Assembly (NCBI GenBank): GCA_021307315.1
Contig: JAJSPD010000053.1
Location: 62,001 to 126,000 of the forward strand
Direction: 5' to 3'
DNA: 64,000 bases
DNA from: Bisporella sp. PMI_857
Taxonomy: Eukaryota > Ascomycota > Leotiomycetes > Helotiales > Helotiaceae
Program-made: the position numbers and the translations under genes
Part shown: piece after piece, positions 1-11,076 of the stretch
How positions within the stretch are numbered: position 1 is the first letter of the stretch
Layout of the letters: every line of letters begins with the position of its first letter
The notes under the pieces: model-generated
Databases searched by the model: none
What the model saw: the letters and a program-made list of their open reading frames with translations, nothing else
What the model was told of the DNA's origin: nothing

Positions 1-103
1 GACCATTATCAATGGTCAATTATTAATTCTACTTGTTGTCCTTACAATCCTCAATGGAGTTCCTACTCCTGTACCTATAATTCACACAGTGGTCAATGGT
101 ATT

Positions 104-331
104 TGAGGTACCACTCCACTTGTAGCAACGCCGCGTACTTGATATGTGGTTGCTGGTAAGTAGAATGTGGTAAAAGTTCATGATTGCTACTACTGCTACA
201 ATGCGTTCTCTTATATGCTACAGGTGGTCATGTGACTGAGTCCTTTGTTCACTCCTCTATTCACCCTCCCATTCACACCCCTTTGTTCACTCCCCCATTC
301 ACTCCCCCATTGACTCAGGACTATACCAACA
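104..331. mobile_element. Solo LTR, family A copy 1
   Basis: A 228-bp sequence with TG..CA ends (read either way) is flanked by the perfect 5-bp duplication GTATT (99-103 and 332-336). This marks a complete LTR left by LTR-LTR recombination. A second copy in opposite orientation lies at 33944-34151. It contains short CATTCAC-type tandem units. No internal retroelement sequence is adjacent. Copia or gypsy origin cannot be told from the LTR alone. Confidence 0.85.
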
Positions 332-336
332 GTATT

Positions 337-1428
337 ATAACAGACTTGTCAGTTCTGAATGGAGGTCCAGGCGCATTAACACGACTTCTGGAAAGAGTAG
401 CACTGAAAGAGAACAAATTAGAAACAACAAACCTAGAAATGTAGTTGGAAGAGGCAAATGGAAATTTGATATAACGATTCGATTACTAAATATTATTGAG
501 AAGTTGTTAGACTCGTAGAAAGGTTACAAAGGAAACATAGTCAACATGTTCCTGTTTCTGGTAGTTATGAGAAGAAATATATTGATTTATGATGGTCGTT
601 TGTCTGTTGAGTGTTGAGATGATGAATGGTAGGCTATAGACTGCTGGGTGCTGTCTTGTACTTGCTTGCTTCGGAGCTAATCTTGAGGGACGCACATGAC
701 TGTCAATTGCTGAATCTTGGATATGCTAGTGAACAAGAAGACAGAGTATGGTGGGGTTCCAAACACCTCCAATTGTTGGAGTTCATTCAATCTACCATAT
801 CAGTTTGCGCGGAGCCCTTCATTGTTTCAATAGTTGACTAATTTAAGCATCAGGGGACTAAGTTCTTTCCCATTGAATACTGATGGATGTATCCTCGGAG
901 GCTCCAGGGGGTAAAGTCGTGGGTTATGAGAGCTCAAAGAAGAGAAGTGAGGAAGGCTAGGACCGACTGACATAGTGGTGCTGAACCCATTCCCTTCGAG
1001 CCAAAGACCTGAAGTCTCAAATTTATTGTGGCATAATAACAGTCTCTTTAACTTGTTGGACTTGGTATTGGGTTCTGCAAAGTATGGCACTCGCTTTGGA
1101 TAAGGCTTGCTCTTCAGGTCAAGTCTTCTTGCGGCTTGGGTGGCATTTTGTGGTTGAGAGTGCTGTGTTAATGAAGGGTATACTCTACAATAGGACAAAG
1201 GAAAGTGTTCTAGCCCCAATAAGATATACAGATGTTGGCTTTTCCAGGAAATATAATTGATGTAATGGGCAAAGTCCAATAATAGGACAGGCCAATCATA
1301 ATCGAGCGCCAGAAGACCGGGGTTCAGCTCACGTGTTCGCCTGGCTTCCACCTCTAACTTACTTCAGACTTCTCTGATGATCATATTTCTCCCGCTTTTG
1401 AACGCTTCATGAACCTTTCAAGACATCC
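337..1428. other. Intergenic stretch without recognised gene
   Basis: Several short open frames on both strands overlap each other, and none shows a recognisable domain or splice-consistent extension. The 3' part presumably holds the promoter of the HET gene that starts at 1429. I see no repeat shared with the rest of the window. Confidence 0.5.
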
Positions 1429-3850
1429 ATGATGTATTGTCCACGTTGCACAGCGATTGATCTTGCAGACCTGTTACCGGGAAGCAAGAGACTTGTGAGA
1501 GAAAGATACAGGTGGCACGACAACCTCGACAGCCTCCGCATCTCGGCGGAAAGCGAATGTATCCTCTGTAAACTTGCCTACGAACCTGTTTCTAAATGCA
1601 GTTGGCTGCTGCCTGAGTGGGGCGTGGACCTTGGGCTGGATTTGGATAGCACAGAATTAGAGGTCTGGTTAGGTCCTCCTAACGACAGTCACGTAAAGAT
1701 CGAGGCTTTTCGGATGTGTATTGAGCGTAGCGGCTTGGAAATAGAGACTGGACAACGGTGCGTATGGTTTCATTTGAGTAGTGTCTTTGTTCTGCTCTGA
1801 TCACGAGACTGGTCTGACGGTGGTAGTGATCACAACAATAATGGTTCTGTATTCATTAAGGGTCGCCCTCTATATCATAATGCTTCGTCTGACCAATGTT
1901 TCGATTTAGCCCGAGCTTGGCTTAGATATTGTGTCTCTGACTCTGAAAAGGCTAATTCTTCTCACACATTGTGCCACGACAACTTATCGCCTGGCTTCAT
2001 CCCTACGAGAACACTCAATGTTGGCACGCCGAACTCTACCCGGGAACCATTTCTACAGATTCATGACGGTCCCACATCGATAGCCGATTCTGGTCCGCCA
2101 GCGTCATTTGCCACTCTGAGCTATTGTTGGGGTGGAAAGGCTGACATGGTTACCACTACAACCAATCTGGAAGAGCGGAAGCATTCAATACCATTTGACA
2201 GCATGCCACGGACTTTCAAAGACGCCATTCAAATAACCCGTGAGCTTGGCATTGAGCATCTGTGGATTGACTCTTTGTGTATTCTCCAAGACTCGCCAGA
2301 AGACTGTACGTACAGCCAGGCAAATCTGATTCTATCCTAATTGCTTGATACGGTACCTTTGGTTTGATCTTTTGTCCGTCAAAAGATCCTGATCGAGATA
2401 TTGCTAAAGCTTTGAACTTTTAGGGGTCCAAGAGTCCTTAGACATGGCTAATGTATACCGCCACGGATTGATCAACATTGCTGCGGAAGCATCATGCCAC
2501 ACAAACGATGGCATATTTAGGCATCGAAAAGACAATGATGCTCTTGCTACCTTGCCTTTCACTTTTCCCAAGGCGCCAGGCTCGAGCTTCTCAATTCAAG
2601 ACGCACTTTCATCCTTGCACTCGAATGAGGGAGAAGTATCATTGCATCACCGTCTGGACGATTGGGCAGACAGCCTGGAGGACCCTAACAATAGTCCCTT
2701 ATCAAAACGCGGGTGGGTGCTGCAAGAGCTTTTATTGTCACCTCGTACCATCCATTTTGGGCATGAGCAGATCTTCTGGGCATGCGCTGGAGGCTCAATT
2801 GCAGAGGGTGATATGTCTCCTAGTCCTAAGAGGGTTGGACTCATAGAAGAGAAGATTAAGTATTGGCACTGGAGCTTTAACAAGCAATTCCTGAAACCCA
2901 TCCCAGCCATGTCTGATCTACCATCAGACAAAACATCAGAAATCTGGTACCAAAGATGGTATGGGATTGTGAACAACTACTCGAAACGTCATCTTACCTA
3001 TCAATCAGATATATTTCCGGCTTTGTCTGGACTTACACAAATTTTCGAGTCGCATTTGAAGGACCACTGCATTGCTGGGCTGTTCGCTGGAGATCTTTCG
3101 AGGGGCCTATGCTGGCAGGCAGAATTGGATCTTCGAGCCTACAGGAGGGGATTTGCTGGGTTCAAGACAGCTGCGCCTGCGCGTGCCCCAACGTGTATGT
3201 ATTGCGCAAGGGATTTTTCATATTCGAAGGATTTTCGTCAATCTCGAGGTTAATGCCTGGGAGGGTACGTTCCGAGAGAATGCTGATCTTTACAATTTTT
3301 AGGGAGCTGGGCATCGATTGTTGGAGAGGTGTCTTTTCAGGTAGCTTGCTATAATTTGTCGGAGTGGAATTCCGGCGACATCGTCGAGCTGCGTTTTCCC
3401 TCATCTAAGACTCGGCACTCTAGAGATCCGAGAGAGACATCTATAGCGCTCGAAGCTCGCGGATACCTGCTGTCCAATATTCGTGGTAAGCAGGCTTACA
3501 AGGATATTCTAGCCAATCTTCCACTTGGTTCTTACTCTCCGGAAGTGATGCCTAAAAGACCCAACGAAGAGATTTGGAGTAAGCCATGCAGTATCTTACA
3601 ATTGAATGCTTTGCCAGGAGATATTTTTGACTTTGAACCTGGATCTGGTGGTTGCTTCGAGACTCGGGTGTATGGGCTGATACTGCATAGCCGTCCAGGA
3701 GAGGATTGTTTCGAGAGAGTTGGTTTCCTTGAATATGTATTCAAGCACACAATGGCTTTGCGTCGAGCAGAGGTACTCAAAAATGCGAACTGGAAGCAAG
3801 ACATGTGGAAAGAGCGCGGATGGGAAATTAAGACGATTACTTTAATATAA
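1429..3850 (+). CDS. HET-domain protein 1 (four exons)
   Basis: Exons 1429-1757, 1827-2305, 2424-3194 and 3303-3850 give 708 residues with compatible phases and no stop. Introns of 69, 118 and 108 nt are GT..AG; the first has CTGAC close to its acceptor and the third starts GTATGT. The N-terminus has CPRC and CILC pairs that may bind a metal. The HET domain follows: FATLSYCWGG near residue 204, LWIDSLCILQD near 255, and RGWVLQELLLSPR further on. Splicing intron 3 restores RAPTWSWAS, a motif typical of HET proteins. HET proteins act in heterokaryon incompatibility and cell death, and their partner is usually another allorecognition protein. The gene looks intact and free of RIP-type stops, unlike the transposons directly 3' of it. 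Start chosen at the first ATG of the conserved N-terminus. Confidence 0.88.
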
Positions 3851-3872
3851 GAACAACTCTACGCAAATCCAG

Positions 3873-4218
3873 TGTAACAGCCAGGGTCGGTTTAAGACGG
3901 CCATCGTGACAGCCTAACAGCCAGCCGAAGGCTTTTCAGCTGTAGTACTTTCAGGGCTGCACGCGGCATGCTCCGCCCATGGCCAGCCACAGGCTTACAG
4001 CTACAGCAGCCCCAGCAGCCACAGGCTCACAGCTACAGCACAGTGAAAGATATAAGGAACAGCTAGAGCTTTCTGAACAAAGCAAGCTTGAGTTTTTCTT
4101 TCCATGTTAGACTTACAAGCATACTTCTAATCTCAATTCTTTACTATTGCAACTACATCGCTAGCCACGTATTTATCTGTTATATTGCAATCCCTCGTGC
4201 TGCCCTCGATCTGTTACA
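3873..4218 (+). mobile_element. LTR-like repeat, family B copy 1
   Basis: The 346-bp segment begins TGTAACAG and ends CTGTTACA. It is closely similar to 7080-7375 and, inverted, related to 52430-52811 and 56877-57144. No target duplication is visible (TCCAG left, GATAA right). On the right it abuts a gypsy gag fragment exactly at GATAATGACT, so it probably inserted into a gypsy copy whose left part was later lost. Confidence 0.7.
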
Positions 4219-5135
4219 GATAATGACTACTACTTTCCTGACGACACGCAGAAAATAGACTATTGCGTGATCGCTTTCGACATTATGACGGAACGAAAGT
4301 GGGCCGGCTACGAATTAGATGTAGGAATTGGCAACACTACATAGGAAAAGCTTGTTGTTTTCCTTTTTGATTTGATCACAGATAAGAACAATCGAGAGCT
4401 AGATACAGCCACCAGGCTGGAGAACGCCAAGCAACGGGAGAATTAGTTAGTCGAAGCTTTTGCATTGCACCTAAAGACACTCGAGAAAAAGCTGGGGATC
4501 GTGAATAACGCTCAGCGCCAACGAACGCTGTTCGGGAAGCTCTGTGATGACCTGAGAGCTCGTATCCTACGGCATAGTAAAGTCTTTAGAAGCCGGAAAG
4601 CATTGGTGTTACTAGCACGAAAGATAGAAAGCGCGGAACGGATAATTAGCAACTCCAGTAGCTCAACTAAAGAAGCTTTGAGGAATCCGCGGAGAAGCAT
4701 CGTCGATAACCCAGCGTTTATAGCCGACTCAATATCAGCTTTACGCTTTATAACAGAAAACACTCAGGAACAAGAGAGTTTTTTGAGTAAAGTAAATCGC
4801 ACTCCTATCGGTACCGGCACGAAAAGTAAGCGTGGCACTATTCGGTGTTTCCGGTGCAGCCAAAAAGGTTATTTATTCTTTAAATGCCCCAATATAGAAT
4901 GCTACAATTGTAGGAAGAAAAGGCATGTTTCTACTAATTTCCCTGAGCCTAAGCAAAGAAACGAGAAAGCCCGTTCTTGATATTCTTTCTGCCAGGAAAA
5001 ACGGGCGAAAGTGCAGAAAAAAGACGGAGAGTTATTTCGGTACAAATACCAAGTGCCGAAAAAGAAACGGAGAAAGTACAGGCACTTATCGACAGCGGTG
5101 CGGAACAGAGCTGTGTGAAACAGTCTTTGGCTATG
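4219..5135 (+). pseudogene. Degenerate gypsy gag/protease fragment
   Basis: The sequence matches 11680-12590 of the full-length gypsy element. It covers the C-terminal part of gag and the start of the protease, then passes straight into an LTR. Differences from the full element are mostly G-to-A or C-to-T: in-frame stops in the first 250 bases, many Arg-to-Lys and Glu-to-Lys changes, and a damaged CCHC knuckle (a conserved His read as Tyr, a Cys as Phe). The 5' part and almost all of pol are missing. This is a heavily RIP-like mutated relic. Confidence 0.85.
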
Positions 5136-5338
5136 TGTCAGGTGCCAGGATGTCACGTGCTAAAGGGGCAAGGAGCGGCTCGGTAAGAGCCATGATGCTG
5201 GGCATGTATGGGCATGTGGGGAGCCGCCAGGGGTACGGAGGGTATAAGTAGGGGACTCGGGACGTAGTAGAGAGGGTAGAGATTAGTCTTGTATCAGAAT
5301 TGCAGTTGACTTGTGCCACACTACTCCAGCACCTTACA
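5136..5338 (+). mobile_element. Gypsy LTR, family C
   Basis: A 203-bp LTR of the same length and near-identical sequence to the LTRs of the full element (10809-11011, 16381-16583). It starts TGTCAGGTGCC and ends CCTTACA. It forms the 3' end of the truncated copy at 4219-5135. No clean duplication flanks it, as expected after a deletion inside the element. Confidence 0.85.
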
Positions 5339-6006
5339 CAGGCTATTTAGTGGTTGTGCTACTCTTCCTAAAATACCATCAAAGTGGTATTTGAGTCCTA
5401 TTCCAAATAAAAGTGTGGTAATCTAGGGTTTTGGGCACTTTTTGATGGTATTCTAGTCATTTGCCGTATTATTAATATCTGAGTATCGCGGTCAGGACCC
5501 CCGAATTCGGCAGCTTTTGGTCACCGTTTTATGCGCCTTCGACCGTTCGCTTAACCTCCCATATTCATCTACCCGTTTCTCATATGCTCGATACGAAAGA
5601 CACCGCGGCAAGGCCACCGATGAGATTTCCGCCAGGAGCCCTCTTAGTATAAGTACACATGCTTCCAAGTAGAAGCTCGCTACCAAACACCCGGGACGTT
5701 GGATTGGCAAAGCTAGACCAAATGCATATTTGAGGCTGATATCAAACAACAGGATGTGCACTGCCTAGACAGAAAAGAATATATTTAGCCTATTTTAACA
5801 GGATTATTAATTCTTATCCTTTTTCAAGTGTTATTTACTTTTATTTTGATCTTTTTTGTATTATTCGTCCAGTAAGCATATTGATTGGAAATAGCCTGTA
5901 ATTCCGGTGGCTTGAAAGTTTTTAGTGGTTCATAAAGGTCTATTTATAACCTCGAATTTTCTAATGGATGGATTAAGCAATAAAAAGATGCCAGAGCCAT
6001 AAACGT
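5339..6006. other. Non-coding, AT-rich stretch
   Basis: No recognisable gene. A minus-strand frame at 5492-5761 is open but has no family resemblance I can support. Short TACCATCAAA-like motifs repeat near 5370-5450. Confidence 0.4.
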
Positions 6007-7047
6007 GTGCTTCTTACAGTAGCTAAAGCTATTGTTAAAGTTTGTTATCGTTTTCTATATTGCATTTTGGGTCGTAATCAACTATATATAAACCCAAATT
6101 ATTCGTTGTGTAAAGCATTATCAATACAGCTTACTTTTTTTTTCTATATCAAATTTGTTTTCAAAAACATACTAAATAGCCCGCCGCTTTCTAGTCGTCC
6201 CGTCAGCATTACTTCAGCTATACTTCTTATATTTTCCTTCTCAGTTCTTTCTTTTTTTTACAGAAAAACAATGCTTTCAATATCGATGACTTTAGTATCT
6301 AAGTACTTAGTGTATCTTCTCTTGGGATTTCTAGCTTTCAGTCAACTGGGCGATAGCAGCGTTGTTAACGCTTAACGTCCTCACGATTTTGCTGCAAAAA
6401 ACCCAGCACTTGGACTAAAATCTCAAACCAAAAAGCCAAACACTCTAGTTAAAACACCGAAAACTACGGCTTCTAAAACGCAACACTCGCTTTCCAGAAA
6501 AACACTCGCAAGCCCAGATTCAACTAAATCTGCAGTTGCTAAAAGCTGCCTCGCGAAAAAATTACAATCACGGACAGTCTCCCCGGATTGGGTTACTGTA
6601 AATTGGTTCACTAATGCTAGATTCCCGGCACAAAAAAAGTGTAGTAATAATAATAATGTATAAACTGGAATAAGTCTATGTGCTCGTAATACAAGACTTA
6701 CTGCTATATTTACTGCAAAAGCCGCGTATAAATCCATGACGAAGCAAAGTAAAAACGAGCTCAATCTTGCTACGTTTTTGTGCATTGAGAAAGTAGCCTG
6801 CTATACCGGTTCTATTCCGGATAAACATCAAAAATCCACAGATTTTGTCAGAACAGAAATAAGCAAAGTAAAAAAGTAGAAAACTGCTTTTACTGGTAGC
6901 AGCGGACCTAAAGCTCGAAAAGTACCTTATGCGGAAGATCTAGCGCTAGCGCTAATAACAAAAAAAAATCGTTTCAACGACCAAGTAGCGTATATAGCTG
7001 TTTATGGAAAGTATAACGCCGCTAATAGGCCAGCTAGAGTAAAGTAG
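6007..7047 (+). pseudogene. Decayed lysine-rich coding remnant
   Basis: One plus-strand frame stays nearly open for about 1 kb, with stops only near 6373, 6661, 6877 and 7045. From 6376 onward the translation is hydrophilic, rich in Lys, Thr, Ser and Asn, and looks protein-like rather than random. I do not recognise the family. It ends just before the family B LTR at 7080. It could be a RIP-damaged host gene or an unrecognised transposon protein. A long antisense frame at 6423-6785 is hydrophobic and less convincing. Confidence 0.35.
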
Positions 7048-7079
7048 CCTTGTACCGTTAGTTCTAACTTCCGATCGGC

Positions 7080-7375
7080 TGTAACAGTCAGCCGAAGGTT
7101 TTTCAGCTGTAATACTTTCAGGGCTGCAAGCGGCACGCTCCGCCCATGGCTAGCCACGGGCTTACAGCTACAGCAGCCACAGGCTCACAGCTACAGCACA
7201 GTGAAAGATATAAGGAACAGCTAGAGCTTTCCGAACAAAGCAAGCTTGAGTTTTCCTTTCCATGTTAGACTTACAAGCATACTTCTAAATATCATCACTA
7301 TTGCAACTACATCGCTAGCCACGTATCCATATCTGTTATATTGCAAATCCCTCCTGCTGCCCTCTATTTGTTACA
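7080..7375 (+). mobile_element. Solo LTR, family B copy 2
   Basis: The 296-bp TG..CA element begins TGTAACAG and ends TTGTTACA. The perfect duplication TCGGC flanks it at 7075-7079 and 7376-7380. It is shorter than copy 1 (3873-4218) by internal deletions. Its own duplication shows it is an independent insertion, not the partner LTR of copy 1. Confidence 0.88.
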
Positions 7376-7673
7376 TCGGCGCTTTGCGCAAAAGTGCTTA
7401 CGGCCTTGGAGATTAGCTTTGATTTTAAACCGAAACAATAAAAGTGAATAAACAAATTACATTAATAAAGCTAACAAAAAAATTCTCCAGAAACAAAAAC
7501 TTAGACTATTAACAGAAAATAGAAAATATCCGTGGTCTTTTGCGGGCGTTTAGCGTTTTGTAGGTTTTTGAGTTTTAGCATAATGGAAATTATTCATACA
7601 ATTATCAATACAAATGCAACATCAAGTTTGACCACTGTTTACTTCTATAATGTTTCAACTTTCTTGATTTTTC

Positions 7674-7925
7674 TATTGAAATAAAAAAAGAAAGTCACGT
7701 GGCCTTCAGAGAGTATAGAGTAAAACGAGTCAATTGCTGAAGATTGTAAAACATAAACTACAGGAGAAAATCTCTCTACTTATCAAGGTATAATACTTAC
7801 ATGTAAGTATCACATACGTCAGTAGATTCATCATCGAAAGCAAAAGTACGTATGCACTTTGCGCAAGCATACCTACAACTTCCCCAATAAGCTAAAGATG
7901 ACCTTTAGACATAGCCTGTTTAACA
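7674..7925. mobile_element. Solo LTR, family E copy 1
   Basis: A 252-bp sequence similar over its whole length to 48912-49162. Flanks are TTTTC (7669-7673) and CTTTC (7926-7930), a duplication with one transition. The TG end has become TA. Confidence 0.78.
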
Positions 7926-8033
7926 CTTTCCTTGTCGCCTATTATTTACATGTTCATATATAAATATGAAAATGGATTTGGATTTACAGCCATCAACAGC
8001 ACTTCCAATCTTTCCTTTTTTAGTGTATATGTT

Positions 8034-8236
8034 TGTAAGGTGCTGGAGTAGTGTGGCACAAGTCAACTGCAATTCTGATACAAGACTAATCTCTACCCTC
8101 TCTACTACGTCCCGAGTCCCCTACTTATACCCTCCGTACCCCTGGCGGCTGCCCACGTGCCCATATGTGCCCAGCATCATGGCTCTTACCGAGCCGCTCC
8201 TTGCCCCTTTAGCACGTGACATCCTGGCACCTGACA
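8034..8236 (-). mobile_element. Solo gypsy LTR, family C
   Basis: A 203-bp LTR in minus orientation, almost identical to the LTRs of the element at 10809-16583. The perfect duplication ATGTT lies at 8029-8033 and 8237-8241. It interrupts the decayed minus-strand coding sequence of 7376-8931. Confidence 0.92.
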
Positions 8237-8316
8237 ATGTTATTATTACACGGTCGAAATCCCAAAGCTCTGTACTGACTATAATCTGATTTTCTGCTTC
8301 TAGCAATGAAGTTACT

Positions 8317-8519
8317 TGTCACGGCACGTAGGATAGGAGCAACGGCTCAAAGTAATACGGGTAAGAATCGAGAATAATAGAACTACAGAACTATGGAAGT
8401 AGAAAGGGAAGCCTATATACAGGAGTTCGGATCACGTGACGTGCTACGCGAGTGTCCCCACGGGTGCCTTACAGGCCGTCAGGCCTTATAGAAGCCGTAG
8501 GCGCGCCAGCGCCGTGACA
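8317..8519. mobile_element. Solo LTR, family F copy 1
   Basis: The 203-bp sequence starts TGTCACGGCACG and ends GCGCCGTGACA, so its ends are themselves inverted. The perfect duplication TTACT is at 8312-8316 and 8520-8524. A second copy is at 17076-17278. Confidence 0.9.
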
Positions 8520-9689
8520 TTACTTGCCATTTAAGCTTTTTAAGACGTTTTATGTTTTCTATAAACTATGGCCGGTAAGTCTTATTACTCTAAAGTACCT
8601 TTACTAAGTCTCTCTTTTCATTCCGATCCCTATAAGCATAAAGTGCTCGGCAATTCTCTATTAAGTTAAAAAGCTCCATTTCATACCAACTCAAGTCGAG
8701 ATACTAGTTATTATTATACGGTAATGTTCCAGGATAAAATAAACCGGCTCGCATAATAATTGTAACGTGATGTTTTGTTTTTCTCCGCCCTAAAAGCTCA
8801 AACACTTTCTCAAGTGCTAAGTTAATATTATCAACTAGACCGACCTTAAATAAAAGACCGATAGTATTGAAATGCGGATTCCTCGAGTAGATTTCCTTTT
8901 TTATAAACTTACATAACACTCTTTCTGTCACAGGATAGACTCATGTGGTGGGATCATTGGCTGGATAAGCGAGCACGCCAAGGATGGCCAAGGAGTTGGT
9001 ATTTAGGAGAACAGATCAATTGTAGATTACCTGTTCTTCAAGCGTGTATACATACAATAATATCACTTCGCTACTTGGGACTGTCAACAATCAATTAGCT
9101 GTTCACTGCACTACTGAGTACTCTCCGTGATACTTTCACCACCGACACGCTGCTACACTATATCGGGTTTCCTTTTATCGATCTTAATATTTGTTAAAAT
9201 ATTTCGATTCTTTTCTTTAATCTGGCATAACCACTTAACAATCGGATCTTAATTATACTTTCCCTAGAATGCAAACGTGTTTTTATTGTAAAACACAAAA
9301 GCAGCTTCTTGGGCAACAGTTAAGTGTGCAACAAGCAAATTAAAAGCAAGCTGCTGGAAAAATGCTGTTTTAATGGAGTGATCGATAACGCGATAGTAGC
9401 GGCCTGTATGATTTGTGTTATTTGATCCTTTAAGTGAAATATTTAAGCTTTTTATTGGCTTCTTCAAATAATAATTAAAGTTGGGAAAATAAGCGCGAAA
9501 AAGTAGATTTGGTTGCGAAGTTCAAAACGAAAAAAAAAGAAAGTAAAGCGCGGTTGGTGGGGATAGATAGAAGTGCTGACTTCTTGATCCGTCGCTTTCG
9601 TTTGAATTGCCGTATATATAACGAGCTGAGGTTGTGCGGGGAGGGATGTAAGCAATAATAAAGTTGAAGGTTGGATATTGAAGATTAAA

Positions 9690-9788
9690 AGTCGGAAAAT
9701 GGAGGATGGAGGATGGAGGATGGAAGTTGGAAGTTGGAAGTTGGAGTTTGGAGTTTGGAGGTTGGAGGTCGGAGGTTGGAGGTTGGAA
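9690..9788. repeat. Heptamer minisatellite
   Basis: About fourteen tandem 7-bp units of the form TGGARRW: blocks of TGGAGGA, TGGAAGT, TGGAGTT and TGGAGGT follow each other, each expanded two or three times. The block structure points to replication slippage. It is G-rich on the plus strand but lacks the telomere unit TTAGGG. Confidence 0.85.
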
Positions 9789-10064
9789 GAGCAGAATTGA
9801 GGCCTGACATGTAAGGCACGTATTAACTCATTGTGAGCCAGTTGGAGCTGAATGTGGCCAGTGGATGCGGCTGTGCTTCAACGCTCCAACCCCGCACCTA
9901 AATATAGCAATTGATTTCTGTTGGTTCCGTAGGATACCTATCACGTAGCAAAAGGCGTAGTAGCTATTGACTACGCTCTTGCTGGTGTGATTATGGTTCC
10001 TTGATTGATTGTTCTACTAAGAGGCCAAGCTCTGGGATAGGGCCAGGGCTGTGACAAAAGGGTC

Positions 10065-10246
10065 AAATTAGGTCACGTGTAATTATACCGTATTACGCCG
10101 TATTACGCTGTCCGTATGAGATAGGAGGTATATTACTGCAGTGCTATTTAGTACGTATTCTTAGGGAGGGCCTGTACTGCCGTACGTAATAAGGTGTGAG
10201 ATTACTGCAGTAATTATGGCGTACACACTACAGGCTACACTGCAGT
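10065..10246 (-). repeat. Dispersed element, family I copy 2
   Basis: Read on the minus strand, it starts GCAGTGTAGCC and is similar to 25584-25760. Both copies contain repeated CGTAATACGG-like and TACTGCAGTA-like motifs and end near CACGTGAC. A hAT-like CAGTG terminus is possible, but no opposite terminus or duplication was found, so both may be partial. Confidence 0.5.
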
Positions 10247-10621
10247 ACACCTCAATGCGAGCTCAGCTTTACGGGTCTTCTCCCCCTCTAGCTCCTTCCT
10301 CCTCTGCCGCTGTTGTCGTATAGCTTAGTCAAGTAAAATGGCATCACTGAGTGTACAATTTGTTGTGTCATGCAGGAGGAGCTCAACGATAACCGATATC
10401 CCGCCTAAAATCTCGCCCCGCATCAAATCTCACTGATTTTACATAGTAAAAATAAAAAACACTTGGTTTTCAAATATTAATTACTTAACAACCATTTTAT
10501 AAAATTAAATAAAAATTTGTATATGAGTTCGAATTTATATGTAAATTAATATTTTTGTTGAGAATTGGTGGTGTAGCCCACCCGTAAGGCATGGGCCATA
10601 CCTTATGTAATAGCTTAGTCA

Positions 10622-10651
10622 TCAGTGAAAGGGTAAAACCCCTTTCACTGA
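10622..10651. repeat. 12-bp perfect hairpin
   Basis: Arms TCAGTGAAAGGG and CCCTTTCACTGA flank the six-base loop TAAAAC. It lies within the left non-coding part of the pogo element. Role unknown. Confidence 0.7.
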
Positions 10652-10808
10652 GCGACCTCCAAATAGTTCTATAATCAAGTCAATTCATCCTCCCTGAACC
10701 ACTGCACTTGGGCAGACCTTGCGTACAGCACAAGCTTCCACTAATACCTATTTAACAATTTTGACATTTTTTAAAAGTTATACGCTAGTTTTATATTAGT
10801 AAATTATG

Positions 10809-11011
10809 TGTCAGGTGCCAGGATGTCACGTGCTAAAGGGGCAAGGAGCGGCTCGGTAAGAGCCATGATGCTGGGCACACATGGGCACGTGGGCAGCCGC
10901 CAGGGGTACGGAGGGTATAAGTAGGGGACTCGGGACGTAGTAGAGAGGGTAGAGATTAGTCTTGTATCAGAATTGCAGTTGACTTGTGCCACACTACTCC
11001 AGCATCTTACA
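10809..11011 (+). repeat. 5' LTR of gypsy element
   Basis: 203 bp from TGTCAGGTGCC to CATCTTACA. It contains GGGTATAAGTA, a likely TATA-type core promoter about 110 bases into the LTR. Other copies in the window: 5136-5338, 8034-8236, 16381-16583, 23571-23773, 56688-56874, and fragments near 38941-39007 and 45893-45919. Confidence 0.93.
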
Positions 11012-11076
11012 TTCTAATCTCTTTTCAACGAGGTGTAGTTCGGCACGAGTCAAAAGAGTATCGTACTCAACACGCC

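Larger units (their letters stand above)
7376..8931 (-). pseudogene. Unrecognised gene broken by three solo LTRs
   Basis: If the LTRs at 8317-8519 and 8034-8236 are ignored, each with one copy of its duplication, the minus-strand frame from 8931 continues across both sites in register. The mix of residues looks coding. Further down it also crosses the LTR at 7674-7925 but with more stops. The start shown is the first Met of the upstream open part. I see no domain I can name. Stops such as TAG and TAA suggest RIP-type decay. The true 5' end may lie upstream of 8931. Confidence 0.45.
8932..10389. other. Intergenic, repeats only
   Basis: Low GC. Two short minus-strand frames (9264-9467, 9464-9655) look like random AT-rich reading. 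It holds a heptamer minisatellite (9690-9788), a 35-bp end fragment of the family G LTR near 10028-10055 and a family I repeat (about 10065-10246). Confidence 0.5.

Noticed and set aside
827..1351. 174-codon minus-strand frame upstream of HET gene 1
   Set aside because: No recognisable family, no splice extension, and low-complexity residue pattern; probably chance.
3873..7375. Two family B LTRs in the same orientation as the ends of one element
   Set aside because: Copy 2 (7080-7375) has its own TCGGC duplication, and the DNA between them is a gypsy fragment plus unrelated sequence, so they are separate insertions.
10984..11076. Upstream extension of gag into the LTR
   Set aside because: The residues come from the LTR end; the ATG at 11077 gives a sensible leader and start.
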